Shown here piece by piece: positions 53,869 through 62,287 of a stretch of DNA of 64,000 nt (within the stretch, counting starts at the first letter, position 1; every line of letters begins with the position of its first letter). The notes beneath the pieces are model-generated. The model made no database searches. It saw only the letters and a list, made by a program, of their open reading frames with translations, and was not told the origin of the DNA. Made by a program: the position numbers and the translations under genes. This stretch comes from Actimicrobium sp047621665 (GTDB taxonomy: Bacteria; Pseudomonadota; Gammaproteobacteria; Burkholderiales; Burkholderiaceae_D): the NCBI GenBank assembly GCA_047621665.1, contig JBLHMB010000012.1:1-64000 (forward strand), given 5' to 3'.

Positions 53869-55835
53869 ACATGGACAAGAAAACAATCGTTGCTTCCGTT
53901 ATTGGAATTATCGTACTGGCGGCATTCCCGCTCGTATTTCACAACCCCTATTACATTCACCTTGCTGAAACCATCCTGATCTACGCAATTCTGCTATTCG
54001 GTCTCGATATCGTCGTGGGTTACACCGGTCAGGTATCGCTTGGTCACGCGGCATTGTTTGGCATTGGGTCTTACACGACAGGCGTGCTGTATCTAAAATT
54101 CGGTTTGCCGATTCTAGTGGCTGCGCCGGCTAGTATTGCTGTAACCGCCATGTTTGGCGCGTTGCTGGCACTACCGGCATTACGCGTGACAGGTCCTTAC
54201 CTTGCGATGGTCACGCTGGCATTTGGCACAATTGTCCAAATTTTGATTAACGAGATGACATTTCTTACCGAGGGTCCGCTTGGCTTGAAGCTAGCCAAGC
54301 CAGACTTCTTCGGATACCAGGTAAATGAAGTTGAATTCTTTTATCTCGTCGCCGCATTGATGGTGCTGTCGCTGATCGTTGTTGACCGAATCCTCAAGTC
54401 ACATTTGGGGCGCGCTTTCCAAGCGTTACGTGATAGTCCGATTGCTTCCGACTGTATGGGGGTCTCAGTCTACCGTTACAAGGTTTATGCGTTCGTCATT
54501 AGTGCCGGTCTGGCGGGTCTGGCGGGTAGCTTGTATGCGTATTCGGAAGAGTATATTTCTCCAAATACCTATAACTTCGAATTGACTATTCTATTTCTGC
54601 TCGCAGTTATTATGGGTGGACGCAAGACGCGCAGTGGCGCACTGCTGGGCGCGCTGATTGTGGTGATGCTGCCTAGTTTGTTGGCTGATATTGAACTGTT
54701 CCGCAAGATTGCTACCGTGGCTGCTGTACTTGGCGTGCTTGGTGCCGGTTTCATGTTGGCCAAGGGTCGCAAGACGTTGCGGGAAAGCGCCATACCTGTG
54801 CTGGCCACCGTTGGTTTGGCCGTGTTTTCGTACAAACTTCAAAATATTACTGACTGGCGGTTGACGATATTCGGAGTGATGACATTGTTTGTCGTGTATT
54901 ACTTGCAAGATGGCATCATCGGGTTTTTGCGCAGTCTTTTCGTCAAGGGCTCGGTTCGTGACGCAAAGCATGCCGGTACACAGGGTGATGAATCGAAAGC
55001 ATGGGCGGTTGCTCCAAGTACCGCAGGTATTGGCTCAACTTTGCTTACCGCCAAGGGTATCTTGATGCAATTTGGTGGTTTGAAGGCACTGAATCAAGTT
55101 GATTTAGTGATTGCCAAAGGAACGGTCCACGGCTTGATTGGACCTAACGGTTCGGGTAAGAGCACGATGATGAACGTTCTTACTGGTATCTACAAACCGA
55201 CCGCGGGTGCTGTTGAATTTAATGGTGAAGTCATCTCCGGGCAAACACCCTCCTCAATTGCATTGGGTGGCGTAGCCCGTACGTTCCAAAACGTGCAATT
55301 GTTCGGAGAAATGACCTCGACGGAAAACGTGTTGGTTGGTTTGCACAATACTTTCCGAAGCAACATCGTCGACGTGATGTTTAACTCACCAAGGTATCGG
55401 AGAGAAAACAAGCAGGCGCGTGAGCGTGCTGCTGGAATCCTGCAGTTTGCCGGATTGGCATCGCTGGCAGACGAAGAAGCGCGTAACCTGCCGTATGGCA
55501 AGCAGCGTGTCCTCGAAATTGGTCGTGCACTGGGGCTGAATCCTCAATTGCTGCTGCTCGATGAGCCAGCCGCTGGCTTGACGGCACCCGACATCAAGGA
55601 ACTCGTCGCGATTATTCGAAAAATTACGCAACACGGTATTACGATCATTTTGATCGAACATCACATGGATGTTGTGATGTCCATTTCGGATACGGTTACG
55701 GTACTTGATTTTGGTCAAAAAATTGCTGAAGGCAAGCCCGCCGCGGTTCAGTCCGATCCGAAAGTGATCGAAGCCTATCTGGGAGGTAGTGTCAGCGACG
55801 ATGCTCCGGCCACACCTACTCTTGCAGGGAATTGA
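53865..55835 (+). CDS. fused permease-ATPase of a branched-chain ABC transporter (LivM-LivG)
   Basis: A single 656-residue protein. Residues 1 to about 345 are a LivM permease with about nine helices (YTGQVSLGHAALFGIGSYT near residue 52, and the DSPIASDCMGVSVYRYK loop). Residues 390-640 are a LivG ATPase with Walker A GPNGSGKSTMMNVLTG near residue 427, the signature LPYGKQRVLEIGRAL near 545 and Walker B LLLLDEPAAGLTAPD near 562. Separate proteins are the norm; fused ones occur in some Burkholderiales. It overlaps livH by 4 bp (ATGA), and livF starts 1 bp after it. Confidence 0.93.
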   Translation: MNMDKKTIVASVIGIIVLAAFPLVFHNPYYIHLAETILIYAILLFGLDIVVGYTGQVSLGHAALFGIGSYTTGVLYLKFGLPILVAAPASIAVTAMFGALLALPALRVTGPYLAMVTLAFGTIVQILINEMTFLTEGPLGLKLAKPDFFGYQVNEVEFFYLVAALMVLSLIVVDRILKSHLGRAFQALRDSPIASDCMGVSVYRYKVYAFVISAGLAGLAGSLYAYSEEYISPNTYNFELTILFLLAVIMGGRKTRSGALLGALIVVMLPSLLADIELFRKIATVAAVLGVLGAGFMLAKGRKTLRESAIPVLATVGLAVFSYKLQNITDWRLTIFGVMTLFVVYYLQDGIIGFLRSLFVKGSVRDAKHAGTQGDESKAWAVAPSTAGIGSTLLTAKGILMQFGGLKALNQVDLVIAKGTVHGLIGPNGSGKSTMMNVLTGIYKPTAGAVEFNGEVISGQTPSSIALGGVARTFQNVQLFGEMTSTENVLVGLHNTFRSNIVDVMFNSPRYRRENKQARERAAGILQFAGLASLADEEARNLPYGKQRVLEIGRALGLNPQLLLLDEPAAGLTAPDIKELVAIIRKITQHGITIILIEHHMDVVMSISDTVTVLDFGQKIAEGKPAAVQSDPKVIEAYLGGSVSDDAPATPTLAGN

Positions 55836-55836
55836 C

Positions 55837-56568
55837 ATGCTTACTATCTCCAATCTGCACGCGGCCTACGGCAAAGTCGAGGTCTTGCATGGTATTTCGC
55901 TTGAAGTACCAAAGGGTAAGGTTGTTACTCTGATCGGTTCTAACGGCGCGGGAAAGACGACGACAATGCGCGCCATTTCCGGCATGATTAAGCCCAAATC
56001 CGGTAGTGTCACGCTTTCAGGGAAAGATGTGACTGGTCTGGAATCGCACAAGATTGCACGTGCAGGGTTAGCGCATTCTCCGGAAGGTCGTCGCGTTTTT
56101 TCTACGATGAGCGTTACGGATAATCTGTTGCTGGGCGCATTTCCACGCTACACGGGATCGCGTCCACGCGGCGATATCAAGGAAGACCTCGAAAAATCGC
56201 TGGAGCTGTTTCCCCGGCTGAAAGAGCGTCAGCATCAACTGGCTGGCACGCTCTCTGGTGGTGAGCAGCAAATGCTGGCGATGGCACGCGCGGTGATGCT
56301 GAACCCCGAGGTCATCTTGCTTGATGAACCTTCGATGGGACTGGCACCAATTCTCGTTGAGGAAGTTTTCCGTATTATTTTGAGTTTGAAAAAACGTGGT
56401 GTGACGATGTTATTGGTCGAGCAGTTTGCCGCGGCAGCGCTCAATGTGGCTGATTATGGCTACGTGATGGAAAATGGACATATTTCTGTGCACGGTCCGG
56501 CTGACAAGCTCAAGAACGATCCAGCTGTCCAAGCCGCCTATCTCGGTGGTGGTGGTCACCAGCACTGA
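55837..56568 (+). CDS. livF: branched-chain ABC transporter ATPase LivF
   Basis: A 243-residue ATPase. Walker A is GSNGAGKTTTMRAISG near residue 34, the signature LSGGEQQMLAMARA near residue 145 and Walker B VILLDEPSMGLAP near residue 164. Start ATG 55837 lies just after the livM-livG stop. The pair of LivG-type and LivF-type ATPases with two permeases completes the transporter. Confidence 0.95.
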   Translation: MLTISNLHAAYGKVEVLHGISLEVPKGKVVTLIGSNGAGKTTTMRAISGMIKPKSGSVTLSGKDVTGLESHKIARAGLAHSPEGRRVFSTMSVTDNLLLGAFPRYTGSRPRGDIKEDLEKSLELFPRLKERQHQLAGTLSGGEQQMLAMARAVMLNPEVILLDEPSMGLAPILVEEVFRIILSLKKRGVTMLLVEQFAAAALNVADYGYVMENGHISVHGPADKLKNDPAVQAAYLGGGGHQH

Positions 56569-56590
56569 CGGACCAGTAGCGAAAAATAGG

Positions 56591-56634
56591 CTCGCATCAC
56601 CTTGGCATCTTGCCTGGGCGGTGCGAGTTTTTTT
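56591..56634 (+). terminator. terminator of the liv operon
   Basis: CTCGCA (with flanking bases) pairs with TGCGAG across a loop of about 25 bases that has its own weak pairing (TTGGCA/TGCC), and is followed by seven T. It ends where the convergent LysR gene stops. Confidence 0.75.
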
Positions 56635-57550
56635 ATGGCCGACCGCCGGAATGGCGCCAGTAATCTGGCCGCAAGTAAGCTTGCCTCAGAAAATCAACAA
56701 ACACACGGATGCGCAGCGGCAGATGACGGCGCTGTGTAAATACCGCATAGATGTCGTTGCCTGGCGCCGCAAACTCATCGAGTACCGTCACCAGTAGTCC
56801 AGACTCGATTTCACTCCCGACTTCCCACATCAACCGCCAGGACAAACCCTTGCCTGCCAGAGACCAGTCGTGGAGTACCTCACCGTCATTGCAAGCCATG
56901 TTGCCGGTGACCTTGATCGTGATGTTCTTACCGTGTTGACGGAAGGTCCAGCCTCGCTGGCTGCCATCGTTACTGATTGCCAGGCAGTTATAGCCAGTGA
57001 GTTGATCCAGCGTCTGCGGTATGCCATGGCGTTTCAGATAGGTCGGTGCCGCAACAACCACGCGTTTATTTTCGGCCAGCTTGACACCGACCATGCTGGA
57101 GTCGGTCAACGTTGCAATCCGGATGGCGACGTCAATCCCCTCGTTCAGCAAGTCGGCAATGCGGTCATTCAGACTTAGCGTGAGACTTACGTCACGATGT
57201 TCGGCCAGAAATGAAGGCAGTAACGGAGCCACATGTTGACGGCTTAAGCCGGCAGGAGCGGAGATTGTCAAGTGACCGCTTGCGGCACGTGCTCCTGCAG
57301 ACACGGCTAATTCGGCCTGTTCCAGTTCTGCCAGGATGCGCTGACAATCCTCCAGAAAACTGCTGCCTTCCGGTGTTAATACGATTTTGCGTGTAGTTCG
57401 CTGTAATAACTTGATACCCAGTCGTTCTTCCAGCGCATCAAGGCGACGTCCTATCATTGCCGGTGCGATACCTTCAGCGCGAGCTGCAGCAGAGAAGCTT
57501 CCTTTTGCGATAATTTCGACAAAAGTGGAAAGTTGCTTGAATTGATCCAT
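56633..57550 (-). CDS. LysR-type transcriptional regulator
   Basis: A 305-residue LysR-type regulator. The N-terminal winged helix has STFVEIIAKGSFSAAARAEGIAPAMIGRRLDALEERLG (split here: FSAAARAEGIAPAMIGRR, then LDALEERLG), and the rest is the inducer-binding domain. Such proteins are often regulators of an adjacent divergent gene, but the neighbour upstream (Bax-inhibitor-1) runs the same way and lies 270 bp away. Its target and ligand are unknown. Confidence 0.92.
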   Translation of the reverse strand: MDQFKQLSTFVEIIAKGSFSAAARAEGIAPAMIGRRLDALEERLGIKLLQRTTRKIVLTPEGSSFLEDCQRILAELEQAELAVSAGARAASGHLTISAPAGLSRQHVAPLLPSFLAEHRDVSLTLSLNDRIADLLNEGIDVAIRIATLTDSSMVGVKLAENKRVVVAAPTYLKRHGIPQTLDQLTGYNCLAISNDGSQRGWTFRQHGKNITIKVTGNMACNDGEVLHDWSLAGKGLSWRLMWEVGSEIESGLLVTVLDEFAAPGNDIYAVFTQRRHLPLRIRVFVDFLRQAYLRPDYWRHSGGRP

Positions 57551-57618
57551 GGAGTCCGTAGAGTGAGTGTATTCAAACCTGTCACAGCCCGATGGTAATT
57601 TGTTTCATCGCTAGAACC

Positions 57619-57655
57619 AAAAAAAACGGTACGCCGATTAGTCGACATACCGTTT
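57619..57655 (-). terminator. minus-strand intrinsic terminator
   Basis: AAACGGTA / TACCGTTT (57624-57631 and 57648-57655) is an 8-bp perfect stem. On the minus strand it is followed by eight U. It would end a transcript that begins at or beyond the Bax-inhibitor-1 gene, about 170 bases upstream. Confidence 0.85.
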
Positions 57656-57822
57656 CGTAAGGGTGGAGAGAATTATTTGCGCTGTGGTTGGATCTCTCCG
57701 CAAGACCGTGTCACCGATGGCGAGCACCAGATCAAATCTGGTCGCTAGTGGTAACTGTCCAGATTTCCAGTTATGTAAGAATTCATCCCACTAAAAATTT
57801 CTTGGTCCCGATCCGAGAAAGT
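57656..57822 (-). ncRNA. structured 3' region or possible small RNA downstream of Bax-inhibitor-1 gene
   Basis: Between the gene stop and the minus-strand terminator lie three further hairpins: GGAGAG/CTCTCC (57665-57670 with 57694-57699), AGC-ACCAGAT/ATCTGGT-(C)-GCT (57723-57746) and TAACTG/CAGTTA (57752-57757 with 57768-57773). No gene is seen here. It may be a 3'-UTR, a 3'-UTR-derived small RNA or an unknown RNA element. Confidence 0.35.
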
Positions 57823-58515
57823 TTAATCGTCGCGATTTATGAACCCTAGTATGTGCAACAGGCTGGTAAAAAGATTAAAGATTGAAATGAACAACGTCAG
57901 CGTTGCCATGACGTAATTGGTCTCACCACCTCGCACGATGTTATTCGTTTCGTACAAAATCATGCCTGACATTAACACCACAAAAGCAGCAGAAACGGTT
58001 AACGACAATGCTGGAATTTGTAGAAAAATCCCTGCCAGCGACGCCAGAAAAGCAACCAGTATGCCAACGGTCAAAAACCCGCCCATCATGGACAGATCTC
58101 GCTTTGTCACTCTCGCATAGGCGGAGAGTGCAACAAAAATTGAGGCCGTTCCACCGAATGCCAACATGACTGTCTCTGTACCATTGGGCATGCTGAGGTA
58201 ACGACTAATGATCGGACCCAGCGTATATCCCATGAAGCCGGTAAGCGCGAATAACAAACCGACTCCCAGTGCCTGGTCGCGGTACTTTGTAATAGCAAAC
58301 AGCAAGCCGAAGTAACCAACCAGCGTAATGATGATGCCTGGTCCCGGCAAGCCGAGCGCGGCTGTGGTGCCTGCAGCTACCGCGCTGAAGGCCAGGCATG
58401 CTGATAGCAGCATGTAGGTATTGCGTAGTACTTTCCGGGCATTGTCGTCGATGACGTTGCTGGCAGATTCGGTGTTCGTCGCGCTGCGACCGAAGAGTGA
58501 ATTACGATCGTTCAT
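57823..58515 (-). CDS. Bax inhibitor-1 / YccA family membrane protein
   Basis: A 230-residue protein with about seven membrane helices (the first near residue 31). It has the family segments NTYMLLSACLAFSAVAAG, the FALTGFMGYTLGPII segment and the LFISIFNLFTSLLHILG helix at the end, with a terminal Asp. YccA of E. coli binds and inhibits FtsH; whether this one does is unknown. The N-terminal 30 residues are hydrophilic. The gene ends before the row of hairpins described at 57.6-57.8 kb. Confidence 0.9.
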   Translation of the reverse strand: MNDRNSLFGRSATNTESASNVIDDNARKVLRNTYMLLSACLAFSAVAAGTTAALGLPGPGIIITLVGYFGLLFAITKYRDQALGVGLLFALTGFMGYTLGPIISRYLSMPNGTETVMLAFGGTASIFVALSAYARVTKRDLSMMGGFLTVGILVAFLASLAGIFLQIPALSLTVSAAFVVLMSGMILYETNNIVRGGETNYVMATLTLFISIFNLFTSLLHILGFINRDD

Positions 58516-58638
58516 AGAGGATTCCTTCCGATGAAAAAAATTGATTCCGGTAAAAAATAACCGATAGGTTGAGGGTAGCTTATTTTCTTAGTTTAAAAAG
58601 CGCACATAATAGAAGACTTACTTCGATAAAGCAGAATT

Positions 58639-59565
58639 ATGAAAAATACCGGTCTGAATTTTCGACATCTTTACTACTTTTGGGTTGTTGCCAAGGAAGA
58701 CAGCATTACGCGGGCGGCCGAGCGGCTCGGTGTGGCGATCCAGACGATCAGTACCCAGCTCGGTCTGTTGGAAAAATCAATTGGAAAGTCGCTTTTTGCC
58801 CCCCAGGGCCGGCGTCTCGTGTTGACTGAAGCCGGGCGTATCGCAATGCGCTATGCCGAACAGATTTTTGCACTGGGCGAGCAGATGGAAGATGCGTTAT
58901 CCGATCTTGATGTTGGTCGGACAATGCGCTTGACAGTCGGGATTTCCGATTCACTGCCAAAGTTGATTGCCTCACGCCTGCTGGCTGCCGCACTTGCCCT
59001 ACCGGAACGTGTCAGGCTGGTATGTTATGAAGATCGCTTTGAAGCTTTGCTCGGCGAACTCAAGGTCCATAAGCTTGACGTGGTGTTGACTGATCGTCCG
59101 GTGCATGCGGGCACAGTGTTGCGCGTATTCAGTCATTTGCTAGGAGAAAGCGAACTCATGCTCTTTGGTCTGCCCGCATTGGCTGAAAAATACGAGCCGG
59201 GTTTTCCTGCGAGCTTACAAGGCGCGCCACTGTTGCTACCTACACGTAATAATGCGATTCGTGGCCGTATCGATCATTGGCTTGAAGCACAGGACCTTCG
59301 TGCCGACGTAGTCGGCGAGTTCGATGACAATGCGTTGCTGAATACCTTCGGACGAAGCGGATTGGGACTTTTCCCTGCACCTTCGACGTTGGCTGACGAT
59401 GTCGCTGCGCAATTCGGTGCGATTCCGGTTGGTCCCCTGCAGGGCGTCAAGGAGCAGTTCTATGCGATTTCTAACGAGCGCAAGATTAAGCATCCGGCGG
59501 TCGAGGCCATCCTCTCAGCGATTCATGGCGAAGATCTTGCCGGCGGTCACAAAGAACTTACGTAA
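58639..59565 (+). CDS. NhaR-like LysR-type regulator
   Basis: A 308-residue LysR-type regulator. The HTH region FRHLYYFWVVAKEDSITRAAERLGVAIQTIS (split here: LYYFWVVAKEDSITRAA, then ERLGVAIQTIS) and the QLGLLEKSIGKSLFAPQGR segment closely follow NhaR, the Na+/H+ antiporter regulator. No nhaA gene is seen in the window, so its target is open. Its 3' end overlaps the convergent marC end by 19 bp. Confidence 0.9.
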   Translation: MKNTGLNFRHLYYFWVVAKEDSITRAAERLGVAIQTISTQLGLLEKSIGKSLFAPQGRRLVLTEAGRIAMRYAEQIFALGEQMEDALSDLDVGRTMRLTVGISDSLPKLIASRLLAAALALPERVRLVCYEDRFEALLGELKVHKLDVVLTDRPVHAGTVLRVFSHLLGESELMLFGLPALAEKYEPGFPASLQGAPLLLPTRNNAIRGRIDHWLEAQDLRADVVGEFDDNALLNTFGRSGLGLFPAPSTLADDVAAQFGAIPVGPLQGVKEQFYAISNERKIKHPAVEAILSAIHGEDLAGGHKELT

Positions 59566-60146
59566 GATCGGATTCCGGCTAGCAGCATTTCTACCGCCAT
59601 TGCGGTCAATATTAAGCCCATCAATCGCTCGAACGCCAGCATGGCTCGCACCCCGAGTACTTGCTGCATGCGTTCGGCACCCAGCAACACTGCCAGCCAA
59701 ACCAGGGCAACAGCTGATAGCGCTGCGACATGCAGGAGCACATCAGCCGTGGTGTCGGAAGAAAACAGTAGTACCGTCGCTAGTGCAGACGGTCCGGCCA
59801 GTGCCGGGATCGCAAGCGGTACGATGAATGGTTCGCTGTTGCTGTCCGTGTCGCCAAGTACACCTCCGGGTTGAGGGAACACCATTCTCAATGCGATCAG
59901 GAACAGGATTACTCCACCACCAATGCGGAGTGCAATTTCAGATAATTGCAACGCATTGAGAAAGTGCCGCCCGAAAAACATAAATAGTAGTAACAACAGG
60001 AAAGCGATCAGGCATTCGCGCACGACAACACGCCAGCGACGTTCGCGTGGTACTACTCTCAACGCGCTGACGAATAGCGGGACATTTCCAAACGGATCGG
60101 TGACGAGCAATAGCAGGATAAAAGCCTGGAAAAAAGTATTGGACAT
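59547..60146 (-). CDS. MarC family membrane protein
   Basis: A 199-residue membrane protein with six hydrophobic segments, of the MarC (NAAT) family. It has the FILLLLVTDPFGNVPLFV start and the IALRMVFPQPGGVLGDTDS loop, with the PLAIPALAGPSALATVLL helix. MarC is not involved in drug resistance and has no known role. It converges with the NhaR-like gene with overlapping ends. Confidence 0.9.
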   Translation of the reverse strand: MSNTFFQAFILLLLVTDPFGNVPLFVSALRVVPRERRWRVVVRECLIAFLLLLLFMFFGRHFLNALQLSEIALRIGGGVILFLIALRMVFPQPGGVLGDTDSNSEPFIVPLAIPALAGPSALATVLLFSSDTTADVLLHVAALSAVALVWLAVLLGAERMQQVLGVRAMLAFERLMGLILTAMAVEMLLAGIRSYVSSL

Positions 60147-60203
60147 TAAATATGTTTGAGAATGGTTGGATGCGCAGTGAATTGCGCGGGAAGCGGTAAT
60201 ACG

Positions 60204-61214
60204 TCAAGAGCGCAGCATACCGTCACCATCCTGTATCAGGCGGCATCGACATTCCGGATAGCCGGTGCAGCGCCAGAATGATTTAAAGTCCCCGCTGCGC
60301 AAGTCCATCTTGCGTGAACATACAGGGCAGGTTGGACTGCGGAAGTCACCCTTCACAGCAAGTTGCAAAAGCATCTCTTGTCGTTTTTGCGGTAATTTCA
60401 GGATGCGCTCAAGGAGGGTAGGTCCATCTATTGGCGTTATGTTGAGGTTTCGTGCTGTTGAAATAGCTTCCACGCTGAAATGGCCTGCTGTCAGAAAGAA
60501 AGACTGTTGGACGGCGTGGCGCTGCTGTGCCGTATGAAGCGCGCGTACCCGGTCGACCTGAATGATGACTTCGCCGCTTACGGTGCAGGCAATCGCGTTC
60601 ATGGAGGTCGATCCCTCTTGCCATATTTGCAGGCTCGAAACACTGTCAGGAGCACTCTCAAGCGGGCGTGCATTGAGCTTGATCGCATCGAAAAAACTGC
60701 GGCAAACATCTTCGAAACGTCGCCATTCGAGTTCCTGCAGTAACTCCAAACTCCAGTCCGTCAATGGGATGACTGCTCTGGATAGAATGTGGTGAGGTGG
60801 GACTTCAATTGCCGGCACCGGCATGACCAAGCTCGGATGGCGTTCTGTGCTGGGAATCCGCTCGCGCGTGTCACGGTTGTTGCCTGCCCACCTGCTATTG
60901 GTATCCGCTTGTCGCCACTGGCCCTGCATCGTCGACTCGCGCGTCTGCCGTGTGGTACTTGTTTGGCCCTGCCTTGCAGAGCGTCGTGTTGGCCGGTTTC
61001 TGCGAAGGCGCTCTACGAGCAGGATGAGCCACAATCCTAGAGATATCAGCCAGATTATTAGCAACGACTGTACGATCCATGTCTCTTGCTCCGGTGCCAG
61101 CGCAGGTAGCAGCGACGTCAGCTTGAATCGGGCTACAACGTAGCCGACTCCGACGAGAACCATCAGCAAGGTGATGACCGGGAAAACGGTATTACGCTGG
61201 CTGTCATTGTTCAT
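60204..61214 (-). CDS. membrane-anchored protein with restriction-endonuclease-like domain and zinc ribbon
   Basis: A 336-residue protein with two N-terminal membrane helices (about 10-28 and 43-62), an Arg/Gln-rich linker, a region of about 110 residues starting at WRRFEDVCRSFFDAIK that resembles Mrr-type endonuclease/archaeal Holliday-junction-like folds, and a C-terminal C4 zinc ribbon (CPVC near residue 295 and CTGYPEC near residue 313), like topoisomerase I zinc fingers. The nuclease D-(E/Q)-x-K core is not obvious, so activity is doubtful. GGAGAC precedes ATG 61214 by 6 bp; I therefore dropped the eight residues upstream. Confidence 0.7.
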   Translation of the reverse strand: MNNDSQRNTVFPVITLLMVLVGVGYVVARFKLTSLLPALAPEQETWIVQSLLIIWLISLGLWLILLVERLRRNRPTRRSARQGQTSTTRQTRESTMQGQWRQADTNSRWAGNNRDTRERIPSTERHPSLVMPVPAIEVPPHHILSRAVIPLTDWSLELLQELEWRRFEDVCRSFFDAIKLNARPLESAPDSVSSLQIWQEGSTSMNAIACTVSGEVIIQVDRVRALHTAQQRHAVQQSFFLTAGHFSVEAISTARNLNITPIDGPTLLERILKLPQKRQEMLLQLAVKGDFRSPTCPVCSRKMDLRSGDFKSFWRCTGYPECRCRLIQDGDGMLRS

Positions 61215-61238
61215 ATGTTCGTCTCCGTCTGATATCAC

Positions 61239-61668
61239 TGCTTCGATTATCCAATAGGTTATCGCTTTGTGACACGGAAAAAGTTGTTAAAAATAAATCT
61301 ATTGCACTCGCTGCAACGGTCTCCTTCAATTATTTACCGGCTGTTTAATGATCTCAAGGTTTTCGTGGCACGCACCCGGTGTTGCGGCCTGAGCTGTCGC
61401 AGAGTTTAAAGTTGCATTTGCATAGCCGATGTCAGGTCGCCATCCAGAGCTACCTACGTTTGCCGGAAGACGGAAAACTTCGTAAAATTTATCCATAATT
61501 GGAAAACGTCAGACCGCAAACAAATTTCTGCAAAAAATATATATTAAACAGAGCGCTAAGAATCTAGTTGTTAGCGACGATCATCGAATACCTAACCACG
61601 TGTCGTGCGGTTCGCTATTTGATTTCACCTCATTCGATCACTTGTATCAGGTCTGGTTCTCGTCTTAT
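61239..61668. other. non-coding stretch between two minus-strand genes
   Basis: About 430 bases of AT-rich sequence. I find no gene, RNA gene, hairpin terminator or clear repeat in it. It may contain the promoter of the 60.2-61.2 kb gene. Confidence 0.5.
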
Positions 61669-62178
61669 TCAGTATTTGCCAATAAAATCCCGCTTGCCGA
61701 CCTCGACGCCGTTGTGACGCAGGATCGCGTAGGCGGTCGTTACGTGAAAGAAAAATTGTGGTAACGAGTAATGTAGCAAGTAGGTCTGGCCTTTGAATGA
61801 CTTGCTGTTGGGACCAGAGCTGGTCGTAATGTCGCGTTCTTCGCTGCCATCGATCTGCGTTGCGGACAACGAGCCGATGAAGGCCAGTGTTTTGGCAATA
61901 CGAGCTTTGAGTTCGGCAAAAGTCTGTTCGGTGTCCTCGTATTTCGGCACGTCGACACCTGCCAACCGAGCGCAGCTACCCTTGGCAAAATCTGCAGCGA
62001 TCAGGACTTGGCGTGTTAGCGCAAACATGTCCGGGAACAGCCTCGATTGCAATAGCGCATTCGGATCGATCTTTTTGTCATTGGCATACGTTTCGGCTTT
62101 ATCGAGCAAGTCGGTCAGGCTGTTGAGCATCTGAGTAAATACGGGAACAGACGCGGCATACATTGAAATAGTCATCGT
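61669..62178 (-). CDS. DUF1993 family protein
   Basis: A 169-residue protein of DUF1993, a family of small cytoplasmic proteins with a four-helix bundle related to the DinB fold; the function is unknown. Typical parts are VPVFTQMLNSLTDLLDKAE, LFPDMFALTRQVLIAADFAKG and the HYSLPQFFFHVTTAYAILR segment. I chose ATG 62178, preceded by CAGGAGA; the longer frame to 62298 overlaps the divergent gene and has no family resemblance. It diverges from the last gene of the window. Confidence 0.88.
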   Translation of the reverse strand, partial: TMTISMYAASVPVFTQMLNSLTDLLDKAETYANDKKIDPNALLQSRLFPDMFALTRQVLIAADFAKGSCARLAGVDVPKYEDTEQTFAELKARIAKTLAFIGSLSATQIDGSEERDITTSSGPNSKSFKGQTYLLHYSLPQFFFHVTTAYAILRHNGVEVGKRDFIGKY

Positions 62179-62287
62179 GATCTCCTGAAAAAGTCCCCGG
62201 ATGATAGCGTACTGCTGGAGCCTGTGCGGCGTGCTTACCGGTCTTCTGCGGTACGATGTGTGACCAAAAAGTGACTCCAGAGAGCTT

